Assembly (NCBI GenBank): GCA_030549495.1 | Contig: JAUIRK010000641.1 | Location: 310,001 to 374,000, forward strand | Reading direction: 5' to 3' | DNA: 64,000 nt | From: Nectonema munidae | Taxonomy: Eukaryota; Nematomorpha; Nectonematoida; Nectonematidae | In this document: piece by piece, positions 10,707-23,400 of the stretch | How positions within the stretch are numbered: position 1 is the stretch's first letter | Layout of the letters: every line of letters starts with the position of its first letter | Made by a program: the position numbers and the translations under genes | Notes under the pieces: generated by a model | Seen by the model: only the letters and a program-made list of their open reading frames with translations | What the model was told of the DNA's origin: nothing | Database searches by the model: none

Positions 10707-12488
10707 TTATGAGTGGGATGGATGATGTTGTTTCATTTTCACTAGATCAGAAATTCTAGGCCTCAAAGAGGACAACGCACAACGCAAGTCACTTCCTACG
10801 AGCAGTCGATTTCGCTGTTTTGTTTTCAGTACAACAAGAGTCGAGAAACCCACCTCACAGAGATAAGTTGTTGAAAAGGGAATCAATAAACGAAGTGCTT
10901 CTTCTCCAAGTTTAGGGTAAATAGGGAGATATTTCACCCAAAATTCTTCCAGCTTCATGGTCGTCTGAAAATTATCTGCCGCAGTTGGGTCACACTTCAA
11001 ATCTATGGCTTCCTCTTGCAGATGATCGCCCAGCAAGTCTGCATTAATATTGAATGGGTTTCGTATCAGCTTCCAAATAATTTTATCCATAGAAATATCT
11101 GAAAAATAGTGCACAAATTCTTCAGGAAAGGAGTCTAAATGAGATAAAATTTCTTTCTTCATGTCTGCACCATACTGTTCAAGGTCATTCTTTTCAGACA
11201 TACGTTCATTGAGATGAGAAAATGAAGAGAAATTCCCTGTTTGTACTTTACGTTTCCAAAGTTAGATTCTCCGTGAAAGCATTAATTGCTTCATAATGTG
11301 CAATAATGGCTGCATTCCTCCCTTGAAGCTTCAAATTTAGGTTGTTGATTGCCTCAAAAAATCAACAAGATATGCTAGTTTATGCTTGAACTTTTCTTCT
11401 GAGAATGCATTATGTAAATTTTCTTTCTTCTGGCTTTGTAGAAAAACTTTCACTTCATCCTTCAGCTCATATAGGCGACCCAGCATATTTCCCTTGGACA
11501 ACCAACAGACCTCTGTGTGGAAAAGGAGAGATTTGTGATCAGTCCCTAAATCTGTACAAAGAGCTGCAAAAGCCTAGAATTTAGAGAGCTCTTTTTCACA
11601 AAATTTATTACTTTAATGGCCAAGTTTAGTGACAAGCGTAGTTCGTCTGGTAGAGTCTTGGCAGCTAAGGCTTGCCTGTGATAACACAGTGAGTAGCAGT
11701 TATTGCTTGATTCTTTTCTTTGACTAACTTCACGAATCCAGAACGTGATCCAAGCATTGCTGGGGCACCTACAGTTCAGACACCGACTAACTTTTCCCAT
11801 GATTATGTTCTTGAAAAAATTTTGAAACTTTTGCAAACACATCTGAAGCCTTTGATGTTGTGTCTAGTTCTGCTGAGAAAAGTATTTCTTCTTTAAAAGT
11901 TCCTTCATCCATAAATCGTGAGTAAACAAGTAACTGACAACAATGGGCAACATCAGTTGTTTCATCACACTGTTTGCAAAAAAGCGAGATGATTTTATTT
12001 TCTCCAAAACTTGTTCTTTAATGTCCTCTGAGATCTCAATCCGACGTTTCACAGTGTTGTCAGAAAAAGATTTTTTGATAACTTCTTCTGACTTTCATCT
12101 CCAAGCACAATACCGGCAGCACTCAGTAAGCATGGTTTTACAAGAGTCTCTCCAACAGAATGAGTTTGTTTGCTTTTGAAATAAGCAATGAGGGTTCGTA
12201 AGATGCTTCAACCACTTTGAATGTCTTCTGATGAAAAGCTCCAGTGGTGTCCAGCTTCATTCGTTTTACCTCGTGAAGTTTGGCTGTGAAAAACTCCTTT
12301 GTCTTGTTTTTCAGTGCAGAATGATTTGTCTTCAAATGACGTTCCAGGCGACCAGGCCTTAAGGCGTCATTGCTGAGAACTGCATGGCAAACGACACATT
12401 GAGGAAGGTGAATTCCATTTTTCTCGGTAAAGGTGAAGCCAAACTTTATATACTCATCGACAAACTTCCTTTTCTCTGCTACCGACAT
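10707..12488 (-). pseudogene. hAT transposase, ZBED5-like, broken
   Basis: Starts at 12488 with MSVAEKRKFVDEYIKFGFTF and a BED-type zinc finger (LPQCVVCHAVLSNDALRPGR, then HLKTNH). The middle is in several short frames (12052-11546). The C-terminal piece (11201-10707) has the dimerisation region (LRLLIPFSTTYLCEVGFSTL, then KTKQRNRLLVGSDLRCALS). Compared with intact relatives of about 600 aa the reading frame is interrupted in several places, so no active enzyme is expected. It is more complete than the fragment it interrupts. Confidence 0.8.
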
Positions 12489-12686
12489 TTCTGTAAGAGA
12501 TAATTACACACTATAGATACAGTGACTGCAATGCAGTCAACAAGATAATTTTTAACAATACAATCACGTCATAAATCATAGTCTTATAAACCACACACAA
12601 TCACAGACATACACTGCAACACTCACGTGACTGGTATATTCTGGTTTTCTTGCAAAATAGTCATATTTTCCAGATGGCCTTACGCC

Positions 12687-13100
12687 CAGTGGCGTAACTA
12701 GGTGGGGGCGGTCGGCCCCGGGCGACACATTTTTAGGGGCGGCATATTTTGAAATCGTGTTATAAGAGATTTTCATTTGACAAACACAAAAAACATGCAT
12801 ACACAACAAATCTGAGACCTGAAAACAGTTTTTGACGAAGTTATTGAAGAGTTTGCTAACAAAAAAGCTAGAAAAGTTCATCTATAAAAAGTTGAAAATG
12901 AATATTTGTATGTAATTAAATAAATTTTTCAGTTATTTTTATTTTCATATTAAAGCATTATTTTCTATTATAAGCATTTATATAGAACTAATTTATAAAT
13001 AAATAAAGTTTTATGCGTTTTTAACCAATTTTTTTTAAATAAAAAGGGGCGTCAAATTTATGACCCGTCCCGAGCGGCAATTCTCATGGTTAAGCCACTG
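12687..13100. mobile_element. hAT-type MITE, 414 bp, nested in the 2.8-kb hAT
   Basis: The ends CAGTGGCGTAACTAGG and CATGGTTAAGCCACTG are imperfect inverted repeats. CTTACGCC is duplicated exactly at 12679-12686 and 13101-13108. The element therefore landed inside the right subterminal region of the larger hAT. No transposase is encoded. GGGGCG-rich sequence lies just inside each end. Confidence 0.85.
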
Positions 13101-13326
13101 CTTACGCCCCCCCCTCCCTCAGTTTGGGAATCATAGGTTTAGACAAAGCAGATGCATCGATCTCATTGACATTGATTGGATTATTCAGATAATTTTTGAA
13201 TAAACAATTGTATAAATTTCTTTAGTACAGTAGTTTATATGTTGATTTATTATTTTTAATGAAACCCAGAAAATTATAAAGAGACTGCCGAGCCGAAAAT
13301 TTTTACAAAGTTTGTGAGCCACTGTT

Positions 13327-14780
13327 TTAACTGAACAAGAGAACAAAATCATTCATATATGATAGATCACTACTCATTCAATGTAATTAAGCCGTTATCC
13401 CTCTTTATAGCCATTTACCAGTTATTGAAACCGATGGTCACAGTTGCCCTTTCTATCGTTAGATATGCTATACTCTAAACAAGTGACGGTTTTATACTAC
13501 GAGTCTAAAAATGATCTCTTTTGTAAATCTTTAAGGAGCAGAACTTTTGGTTGAGGCGATTCTATATTTGGTGTTCGAAGGTTAAAAATCTCTTTGTCTT
13601 CTAAAGACTATATAAAAAGGGTTGTATTAGAAGACTCATTGGTAATATAGACAGGCCGCAATTATCTGACAGCAGATTATTTGACAAATTCGCTAACCGA
13701 TGCAATATTGATTAGGAGCTAAAAAAAATTTCGCTGCCTCTCATCTCATTAAATGTCAACAAGCCATATCAAATGAATTGGAGAGATGGATTGATTACCC
13801 TGTACTGAGATGCATTGTTGCTCAAAATCAAATCTTAAAATTTTTAGCAACGAAATTTTACCAAACTAGATTATTAACACAGAAAAACAAGGAATCATCT
13901 TATACAATCTCCATATTCTATCTACACATATATTCTGTTAGTAAAAAAAATGTGAATTAACTGATATGTAGCGGTGAATTTAAATATGGCTTTTAAATAG
14001 AAATTGAAGGTTTAAAATTTTTGGAAGAAATATTCTACAAACCTTAAGTTTATATAAATTTACTATTCTATTCCCTAAATTATACGCTATAAATTACATG
14101 AAAATGAAATTATTTGTACTAAGTTTGTATTAACAAAAATTTTAAGGAAAGTTTGAAAACATTGCCACTATTCAAGGAAATGTTGATAAAAACTAGAACA
14201 TTATATAAAACGAATATCTGAGAATAAAGATGTTATATATTTTATTTTTGGAATTACAGTAATCAATAGGGATAAACATTTTAGGCTTTAAATTTCTTAT
14301 ATAGTTATGTGCTATAAAAAATATTTGCCCCGCTAAAAAATATATAAATAGGCTCTTGTTCAAATTACTGACTACATTACTGCTTCCGATCAAATATAAC
14401 TCAAATTCGCATTATTATATCAATGAATTGGAAATTAATGTAAAAAAAATAGATTTTAAATATTCATTCTTGGACTTAACCTTAAAAATTGGAAAAGTAA
14501 TAAGGAAAGTCTACTCATTGAAAAAAAGCGGACGATAAATTATGGAAAATCAATGCCTAAAAAGGTTAAATACTATTAAAAAAGGATAAAGGTAGAGGAG
14601 AGCCCTTGGATTATATATATTAAAAAGATAAATATTTTTAATTTTATTAAGCGAATTAGAGAAATTTGATCTATAAAAAATCATTTCATTTTTAGGGCTG
14701 ATATAAAGTTTTCAGTAAATTGAAAAATGTTTAAAATACAGGATTGTTGATAATAAAAAATAAAATATTACATTTCATCG
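13327..14780. other. AT-rich intergenic DNA, nothing recognised
   Basis: Short open frames (for example 13778-13960 and 14356-14538) have lysine/asparagine/isoleucine-rich composition expected from AT-rich noise, with no domain. No repeat ends seen. Confidence 0.45.
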
Positions 14781-15233
14781 TTAAAAACTATATTCTTTAT
14801 TTTGATTGATCAGTTTTATTATTTTAGATTTTATATCTGGTGGAAGATCTTTAAAATCACGATTTAAAATCTCATCATTTTCATTTTCTTGACGCAAAAT
14901 CAAGAAATAAATCAAAAATGAATATAAGTTAATTAAATACAAATATGTATGCCATACGGGTTTCGCTTTTTCTGAAAAGTCATATTTGTGATAGAGATCG
15001 TATTTAATAAAGGTATCTATTTCTGCTTTGCTCTTTGTATAACGTATGATAGAATCTTCAACTTCAGAATCATGAAAGTTTTTTTCAACATTTTCCTCTT
15101 TTCTTGGGACTGAAACAGGTTGAGATGAGGGATCAGCTTTCCTAACGATGTCACTGGAGTAGTGACATTGCAAAAAGAAATATGAAAAATTGGCCAGTCT
15201 TCTATTAACAATCAGATTATTAAGTTTCATCAT
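14781..15233 (-). CDS. Hypothetical 150-aa protein, possible mitochondrial single-pass membrane protein
   Basis: A single open frame starts at an ATG pair at 15233. The N-terminus (MMKLNNLIVNRRLANFSYFF...) is basic and hydroxylated with no acidic residue in its first 28 or so, as in mitochondrial presequences. A charged middle follows (residues about 40-85). One hydrophobic segment (TYLYLINLYSFLIYFLIL, about residues 95-112) then precedes a charged tail with DFKDLPPDIKSKIIKLINQN. The size and layout resemble accessory subunits of the respiratory chain, but I recognise no specific family. An AATAAA overlaps the last codons on the coding strand and could serve as poly(A) signal. The composition is less biased than neighbouring random frames, which is the main reason to call it. 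No introns are needed. Confidence 0.5.
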   Translation of the reverse strand: MMKLNNLIVNRRLANFSYFFLQCHYSSDIVRKADPSSQPVSVPRKEENVEKNFHDSEVEDSIIRYTKSKAEIDTFIKYDLYHKYDFSEKAKPVWHTYLYLINLYSFLIYFLILRQENENDEILNRDFKDLPPDIKSKIIKLINQNKEYSF

Positions 15234-16542
15234 TCTAAAACATTATAAAAATTAAAGAATATGAAAAGGAACAAATGTAAAATATTGCCTAACAATTTTG
15301 AAAAAATAAATAGACTATCAAGACAACTTGATGATATATAAATTATTGAATATTTGGTAGAATTCATAATCAAAAAAATCGATTGGTTCATCTACTTATT
15401 TATTGATTTTAAGAAAGAAAAATAGGGACAGGCTGGCACCTCTGAAAAATTATTAAAAAAAACACATGGACAACCAAATTAGGAAACAGAATAAAAAAAC
15501 TACAAATAATCTTGCTTTTCATTAATCGTCCGCCATTATTAAAATTAGAGAAAAAAACTAGCTGTGTGCATTATTACTTTAAAACAAATTTAAGTTATCA
15601 ACTTAAAAATATAATTTCTGGTGTTGGCAGAACAAATTATTACTTCATTTCTTAATAGTCAACTGAAAGTTTTAGCGTTTAATATCATTTTTGATACTTT
15701 ATATTATTTTAGATTTAAAGACGGAATACACATCTTATGCTATGAATTTTTATATTGCAGTTTTTAAATCTTGTAAACAATCTTTTTCTAAATTAAAACA
15801 AATTCTCTCAAGCTAAACATCCTAAATGCATCTTTTAATAACTTTTAAGTTTTTGTAATTAAGATATCAAAATATCTTAAAGTGAGAAAATTTTTTAGGA
15901 TTACGTTAAAAATTATCTCTAAATACATCCATACAGATCTTATATAAAATTAATATATTTTATACCAAATTGATTATGATAATTTCATTTCTAGACTCAG
16001 TTTTGAAATCATTGTGTAAATATGTATAAAAGTAGAAATCAAATTTGCAATATATTTTGGAAAATTCTCACAAATAAGATTCATTCACATTTTAATTAAA
16101 ATATCATTTTTATAATTAATTAACCACACCGATTTCATTTCTTGACCCTATTTTTGCAATTAGAGTATGAAAATGTCTAAAGAGTTAAACATATTTGTAG
16201 TTGACCAATAAAAATTCTTTCACAGAATATTATTTACATTTTTAATAAATAAATTATTTATAATTAATCGACAGTTGTGATTCCTTTCTGGATTCTTTTT
16301 TCGTAATTAGGGTTTGGAAATGGCAATAAAATTTTTAAGTAATATAGTATCTAAAAGGTAGTTGCTATACAAAGGTGAAAAATAAAAATGTTTAAATTTA
16401 TTACTAGTTATTATTAACAAAAAATTTTTACCGTGATAATCTTATAGCTTAGTTTTGGCTATCACTGTGAAAAAAGAAGCTGAATAATTACTAAAATTAA
16501 TCAAAAAGAAAATATTAAAAATTTTCAATCTTTCTCTAAAAT
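15234..16542. other. AT-rich intergenic DNA, nothing recognised
   Basis: About 1.3 kb with no convincing open frame. The phrase AATTAGRGTTTGRAAATG-like recurs loosely (near 15860, 16160, 16310) with AAAATTHTTTMAGT-like context, suggesting very degenerate tandem or dispersed repeats, but too diverged to delimit. Confidence 0.4.
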
Positions 16543-16729
16543 GAGGGGTCTCAAATTCAATTTACCTGGGGGCCACTAGAGGAAAAGTCAAGAGGAGGCC
16601 GGGCCGCATCACATATTCGTCAAAACAAGGTTTCGTTTATCAAAAAAATGTACACGCGTACAATATTCTAAATCTTTATTAATAACATTCAACATAAAAA
16701 CATATCTTTAAACTGATTCCTGTTGTCTT

Positions 16730-18635
16730 CTAGTAACTAGCCTTTGTTGCCTGAGACAGGGTTGCACTTACTCTTGGACATATGTGACATATCTGAGAAA
16801 AAGTTTGAAAAGTGATTTTGTGTGTTTTAAAGTCGCCAAACCTGTGATCAAATTCTTCCTTAAGGCACACAATGGCATCAACATACTTCTCACAACTGAA
16901 TGGCATGCCTGTATCCATGAGTGCTTTGCATGCTGAGAAATGAAAATGTTTTTCTCAGAAAGCTGGGTTTTCCATAAGGGGTCATTCACAATTGACGTCA
17001 ACACAGACTGGGAGGGAGGGGAGGCTTCAAGTTGACAAAAGGTGGACAGGGGGGAGGGGTTTTTGAAAAGTTGACATTGACATTATATCTCTTTTTCTCA
17101 GATCTGTAGATTTCAAAGAAAGTATCTTCTGCAAATCATAAAATGTAACATTAGCGAGTGTTGTAAACTATTTCTTACAAATTATGATACGTTTTCTCTG
17201 ACAGGTAATCAAATTTTACTTCTTTTATTGAACATATATATTTACAAACATAAAAATATTTATAGATTTTATCTATACCTTGGCAAAGCTTCGAAGGCAT
17301 TGCATATGCAAAGAAGCGAGAGCGAACTATATAGTATTAAAAGTTAAATAATTTGACAAAAATTCGTTGACGTCAATTGTGAACGACCCCTAAGACATGT
17401 TTTGTAGAAAATACTCATACATTGTCATAGGCAGCACTGATAAGTTGTCATTGGCCTTGTAACTTCTTGTTTAATGCATTTAATTCATGAGTAATGTCAA
17501 TAAGAAAAGCTAAGTCCATGAGGCATTTTGGATCATTTAGCACAGAAACAGCTTTCCCATTTTTCTCCATGAAGGCTTTCACTTCCTCTCTTAACTCAAA
17601 AATCTCTCAGAGTGGTTCCTCGACTGAGCCAACGTACATCAATAAAGTAGAGTACATCCTTATATTCTGATCTTATTTCTTCCAAATAAGTGAAAAACTG
17701 TCGGGGCTTTAAATCTCTAGATCTGATATGGTTGATACATTTCAAAACAATAGACATTACATTGTCAAACCTCAAACGCTTGCTGCAAAGGGCCTGCTGA
17801 TGAATAATGCAATGCAGAGCAATGGCCTTCTCTACACCCTCTTCTTTTAATTTTCTTTGAATAAGTTCATTTTTATTCCCTGTCATTGATGGTGCTCAAC
17901 GGTATTCCAGCAAACCTCTTCCATGGTAATCCGGGGTCAACAATAGCATTGAAAAGGTGGCGGAATATCTCCTGAGCAGTAGTCTGCCCATGCATTTGCA
18001 TAACTGTAAGCAACTCTTCAGTAACTTCAAAACTGTCATCAACACCACGGATCCACATTGAAAGTTGTGCAGAGTCAGTGATATCTGTGCTCAGCGAATG
18101 AGTATGCACTGAAAAGTTTGGCCTTCTCACACAGCTGGCTGTATGTCACATGACATATCACAAATTCGCTCAGCCACTGTGTTGGCTGAAAGACTGATAT
18201 TGCTAAACTGTCTCTTTTTTCTGGACAGACTATACTTGCAGCTGGTAACATGCACTTTTTGATAAATTTACCATCTGTATATGGCTTTCCCGCCTTTACA
18301 ATCATCTCACTCACTACATAGCTAGCTTCAACTGCCGCATCACTGTCTTTGCATGCTTTCTTATTAAAATATTGTTGCCTGAGTAGAAATGTTTTAAGAC
18401 TGGTGACTCTGTCTTTTCTCTCATTTCCTTTGTATTTTTCATACACCTCACCATGTCTAGTAGAGTAATGACATTTGATATTATATTCTTTGACCACTGC
18501 AAGTTTGTCTGTACATATGAGATAGGTTAGTTTGCTTCTGTGCTCAACAAATTTTTTTTTCAATTTCCTATTTTTGTTGAAATTTTCTGTGTTCAACGTC
18601 AATCTTTTTTTCGTGGCAGTGTGTGAGAAAGACAT
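16730..18635 (-). pseudogene. hAT transposase, GTF2IRD2/SCAND3-like, broken
   Basis: Starts at ATG 18635 (MSFSHTATKKRLTLNTENFN). The N-terminal BED-like region reads LICTDKLAVVKEYNIKCHYS. Then come ASYVVSEMIVKAGKPYTDGKFIK, TDSAQLSMWIRGVDDSFEVT and EELLTVMQMHGQTTAQEIFR (18130-17873), then VEKAIALHCIIHQQALCSKR and YFIDVRWLSRGTTLRDF (17886-17596): the conserved catalytic-core blocks of this family. Several frame changes and an inserted MITE (16978-17390) break it. Family members excise and reinsert hAT elements; this copy is dead. Confidence 0.82.
16978..17390. mobile_element. Harbinger-like MITE (TAA target), 413 bp
   Basis: GGGGTCATTCACAATTGACG at the left and CGTCAATTGTGAACGACCCC at the right form an inverted repeat of about 24 bp with one mismatch. 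TAA is duplicated at 16975-16977 and 17391-17393. A 3-bp target and G-rich ends suit the PIF/Harbinger superfamily. It interrupts the hAT transposase and encodes nothing. Confidence 0.8.
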
Positions 18636-18705
18636 GACGTGGGCTCTAAATAAAATCAAATTTAGCAATTTACCAATATAAGAGAAATTGATTTAAAAAA
18701 ATATA

Positions 18706-19038
18706 CAGTAAAATCTCGGTATTTTGAAGTTCGGATAAGTCAAACATTCCGTTATGTCGAAGTTTTTTCAGGCACAAACCCTTAACACTGTTCTTGTATG
18801 TAAAAATATAAATTAAAACTTGTTTCTATACAATTTGAGATAAATTTTTACTTATACTTTAATTTTTACAAGAGGTTTTAAAAAAGCTTAGTTTCCCAAT
18901 CCCAAGGTTGTTTACAAAATTTTAATTTAAGATGTTCATAAAATAACGTTAAATTTTTCAAATTTGCTTCTCTTGAACTTAGCCTATATCGGAGTTTTTA
19001 TTGAGTCACCTCAATTTAAACATAACCAGATTTTACTC
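18706..19038. mobile_element. Pogo/Tigger-type MITE, 333 bp
   Basis: The left end CAGTAAAATCTCGGTATTTT and the right end ATAACCAGATTTTACTC are imperfect inverted repeats flanked by TA (18704-18705; 19039-19040). The left interior GAAGTTCGGATAAGTC is typical of pogo-type ends. Non-coding. Confidence 0.65.
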
Positions 19039-19063
19039 TATAATAAAAGTAATAAATGGGTGA

Positions 19064-19087
19064 GACTTTTTACCCAAATACACCCAA
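19064..19087. repeat. Left arm of an inverted repeat bracketing LINE 1
   Basis: GACTTTTTACCCAAATACAC at 19064-19083 is the exact reverse complement of GTGTATTTGGGTAAAAAGTC ending at 24514. The two arms face each other 5.4 kb apart with the LINE between them. Confidence 0.7.
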
Positions 19088-19309
19088 AGAGATGAAAACA
19101 AATTTAAATATTCAAAGAATAAGGTAAATATACATAGAAGAATTATTCTCAGGATAAAACTAATATAAATTATTAAAATTTGATATTGATAAAAAATTAA
19201 TCTATTTTTTTTTAATTAAAATTGTTTAATTATTTAGTCACATAGTTACATTTCCACCACTTAATCGCTTACTAACCTCCACAACAACCAGTCTCACATC
19301 ATTCCATCC

Positions 19310-20409
19310 ATGTCTTCTCAAACAAAACGCCCAAGGAACGATTCCCCTACAACCCCCACATCTTCTCAAATCATCTCCGATCTCTTCGATCAATTTATTT
19401 CCAAGACCACACTCCCCGCTGAACACCTCATAAACTTTCACATATTAAAATCTGATGTTCTACTCACACATTCAAACAAGATTGAACCAATTTAACTCTC
19501 TCTCAAATCACTCACCCTACACCTACTAAAACGTACTCTTAAGCCTCCACTAACAGCACTCAACCCTCTCTCATACAACCTAATCCAACAGTGAGCGCAC
19601 CACCTACATTACACACAATCCCTAAACCTAAGAAAACTCTCAATCCAGATCTATCAATTATGCTCACACCACTAGATCCACCCGAAAATAGAACCGATAA
19701 AGCTAACTTCAAAAAAACATAATAAAAATATGGAAACCCACAAACATCCTATAAACATTAAAAATACGCGCAGCTCATCTTTAGGAACCCTCCTATTTCA
19801 ATTCGAAAACAATACACAAAAAGAAATGGCCATAAAATCACTAGCGAACAATGGCATCACCACACATGACATCCCACTTGGTATTCCACGTCTAGTCCTT
19901 TCAGGCATCCCCATTGACATTCCTATTGAAAATATCGCTACCCAATTCCTACATGAGAACTGCTTCCTTAAAGACTTAGACTCACTAACGTCAATTAAAC
20001 CATTAGGCAAAAAGGGATTGTACTCCTACACTATATCATTTCAAACATCTACCAACACACTTTTCGAGCATCTTTCGAAAATCCTAAAATCATTCTAAAC
20101 CACACAATTCTTCAGTCTAAAATATTCAAATCACATCTTACACAATGCGACAACTTTCTAAAATTCCACCACACATCATCAAAATGTAAATCCTCATCTC
20201 CACACTGCAACCACTGCGGCAACAGGGGTCACTCAATCTCCACATGCATTTTCAATAAGGATCCCTTTAAATTATCATGCTTAAACTGCCATCAGAATCA
20301 TCCCTCCACATCTAATATATGCCCTTTTCGCATTCAACACCTTAAAAACCTCAACGAGGCACACATAAATACCATTAAAACTACATATGCTGAATTTTCT
20401 TCATATTAA
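19310..20409 (+). pseudogene. LINE 1 ORF1 (nucleic-acid-binding protein), interrupted
   Basis: Begins MSSQTKRPRNDSPTTPTSSQ at 19310. A central stretch (about 19730-20098) reads LVLSGIPIDIPIENIATQFL, like the RRM-like segment preceding the knuckles in such ORF1 proteins. The knuckles are CNHCGNRGHSISTC and CLNCHQNHPSTSNIC at about 20208-20325. The frame ends at TAA 20407-20409, overlapping the ORF2 start by 23 bp. ORF1 proteins coat the LINE RNA. At least two frame changes are present. Confidence 0.7.
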
Positions 20410-23400
20410 TCTGAACCACTCCTCCCATAGCTGGTCAAATCTTCTCAACATTCTCTTCTCTTCATCCTACGATGTTTTCTCTCTAAATGAACCCTACACT
20501 TCAAAACTCTCTCCTCCACCTCATACAAATGATAACACCTCTCTTTACACCTCACGTCTAACTCATTACTCCGCATGCATTCTAATAAGGTCTACACTAA
20601 ATTTCTCTTTTCTTTCTCAATTCTCGTCACAACAATACGTATTCATAATAATTTTCTCTCAAAACGCACCTCTCCTATTCTGCTCCTATTACTCGCCTCC
20701 TTCCAACCCCAAAGCATTCACAAACGATTTCACACATTCTCTGAACCAAGCTAAGGCCCACATCGCATCACTATCCAATTCATATCATTTAATAATTTCA
20801 ACGGACTGTAACGCCCGATCTTTTCTTTGGGACCATAAGGAAAACATGCGCGGCGTTGAATCCCTATCTTTTATCACACAACATAACTTACGAATATGCG
20901 ACGATACAAAAAATCCTACCTTCTTTAAAATCGTTCAGAACAACTTAATTTCCTCTCACATCGACATCACTCTAGCGTCACCAAACACACATAATCTCAT
21001 TTTTAACTGGACCATCTCCGACCAACCATCCGAATCTAATCACCACTACATCACTTTCCAAATTGATTTTACCCCAATTTTCCATACGCGCGCCCTAACA
21101 ACATCTCAAAGCACACTCTCTGGTGCACATTTTTGCGAACACTTGTAAACCAGTTACCTAAATCCATACCCGCGCAATCCACAACCACCGAGATAGAAGC
21201 TGCTGCTCTCAAAATCAATAACACACTTTCTTCTGCCGTCAACCTGTCCACACCATCTAACCCCTTTCCCATAAGGAAACATGCATACTTCTGGACCTCA
21301 GCAGCCTTAAACCAACAAAAGAAAATCTTGCGTCACGCTCTAAAAAATTTAAGAAAGGATCCCTCTTCATCTAACATTTCTCTGTACTCAAGTATCCGAC
21401 ATCTCTACCTTCGCTCCCTAAAAAAAGCGAAACGAGATGCTTGGATCAATTTCACTTCCAATTCATCGTCCAACCCCTGACCCATAATCAACACACTTAC
21501 GAAAGTAAAAAAACATCCTTCGAATCTCCATCAACTTCTTCCCCACACAGACACTAACACAATCCTCATAAACCCGCCTTTTCTCTCGTCTATTTTTCCC
21601 GCCGACAATCCCCACAACGATTATCCATACCATACCGCCAAACGCTTACTCTCGCAAAAACTAACATCATCGCTAAACCCCTCCCATTTCCCTCCCATCA
21701 CACTAAGAGAGTTATCTCAGGCGGTAAACTCACTCAGACCAAAATCAGCTCCCAGCCACGACACGATCACCGCAACCCACATTAAAAAATCATTTCACCT
21801 TTTACATACCAATCTACTCCACATATACAACGCATGCTTATCAAACTCCTTTTTTCCATCAATATGGAAAATAGGCAAACTCCTCTTTCTGCCTAAACCT
21901 CACAGAGAACCTTTACATCTAAAAAACTGGCGACCAATCACTATCCTCCCTGTTTTAGGCAAGCTATTAGAAAAAGTAATTCGCAAAAGGATGATTTATT
22001 ATATATCACAAAACAACCTCATACACCCATCACAGTTTGCATATCTCCCGCACCGGAACACTGAGTCAGTTCTCTCCAAACTGACCGAGTATTTAGAACA
22101 CTCCATAGCACCCCAAAAGTCTGCATCAGTCCTTTTCCTCGATATCGATAACGCATTCAACAGCGCCTGGCACCCCGCCATCATCCTCAACATGCATCTC
22201 AAAAAATAACCATCCTACATAATCAAGCTAATCAGCAACTACCTACAAAACCGCTGCTTAATCTTCCGCGAAAAATCCATCCGCGCAGTTCATACACTCT
22301 CTCTCTCCACTCCCCAAGGAGGTTGCCTCTCTGACATCCTCTGGCTCATTCTCATCAATCCTCTCCTAGATCTCCTCGAGTCCAAATCTCACTTTTCCCT
22401 GTGCTACTCCGACGATCTTCTCTTTTCTTTCTCAGCAAACACAAAAAACGAAAATCCCCAGAATATCTCCTCACTTTTCAACATCCTGAACTTCACCGCC
22501 ACCTCGCTAAAAATATCTTTCAACACATCCAAAACCACCCTAATTCATTTCACTCGCAAACACTCCCCACATCTACCTTTGCTTACCAATTTAACACCCT
22601 CATTCAACCCCCAACCAATATCAAGTATCTAGGTCTTACCTTTCAAACAAACATGAAATGATCCACACACTTCAAAAACACCTACATCAAATTATCACAG
22701 ACTCTGTTCCAACTAAGACAAGCAATCTCATACAAATTGGGTCTAAGTATCCATCATTCTTTATTCATCTACAAATCTCTCATACTTCCGGTAATCCAAT
22801 ACGGCATCCTCTCATGGGGCTCATCGCTCGCTCACCCATCCACCCTTACATATTTATTCAAAATCCATAGACTCAGTCTATTAACCATCTCGAAAGCTTA
22901 TCGCACAACCCCAACATCTATTCTAGAAATCCCACTTAACTGCATACCACTTTTAATCCAACTGAAAGACACCTTCATCAAACGCTACATTTGCACATAC
23001 AAATCTCTACTTCCCCCATCTTCAGCCTCCCATTCACATCGTCCACTGAACGCATCACACCCTCACACGAAACTGCTTCACACATCACTTCCCACTTCGC
23101 ACCCTTACCTCATACACACTAAGGTACACCCCACCACATTAGTACATTCCTCTTCGCCCCTTCTTTTTGCTATCACTACTCATACAAACAAATCTCTCGC
23201 CACTAAACGGGTAAAAAAGCTCAGACATCGCTCCGACCCTTCAACCTTGAGAATCTTCACAGACGCTTCCAAGTCATTGCAAAAATGCGCTATCGCCACC
23301 GCTTTTTATGCAGGCGCCTCTCTATCTCCCTTCTTTTCTACAAGCTCTCCTCTAAATCATTTAACTACAACTTATGATGCTGAATGTGAAGCTCTAATCA

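Larger units (their letters stand above)
10312..13136 (-). mobile_element. hAT transposon, 2825 bp, with 8-bp target duplication
   Basis: The left end CAGTGGTTCCCAAACTTT starts at 10312; the right end AGTTTGGGAATCATAG stops at 13136 and is an imperfect inverted copy. GTTTAGAC is duplicated exactly at 10304-10311 and 13137-13144. CAGTGG termini and 8-bp duplications define hAT elements. Both ends carry homopolymer C runs (about 10372-10387, 13107-13113). The transposase runs on the minus strand, and a second hAT-type MITE (12687-13100) sits near the right end. Confidence 0.88.
16543..18705 (-). mobile_element. hAT (Charlie-like) element, left end and body
   Basis: The left end GAGGGGTCTCAAATTCAATT and the following TACCTGGGGGCCACTAGAGG and GGCCGGGCCGC are the classic 3' end of GTF2IRD2-related hAT elements. 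The transposase (pseudogene at 16730-18635) runs toward this end. The opposite end is not at 18.7 kb, where a pogo-type MITE begins; a compatible hAT terminus stands at 27526-27593. Confidence 0.7.
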
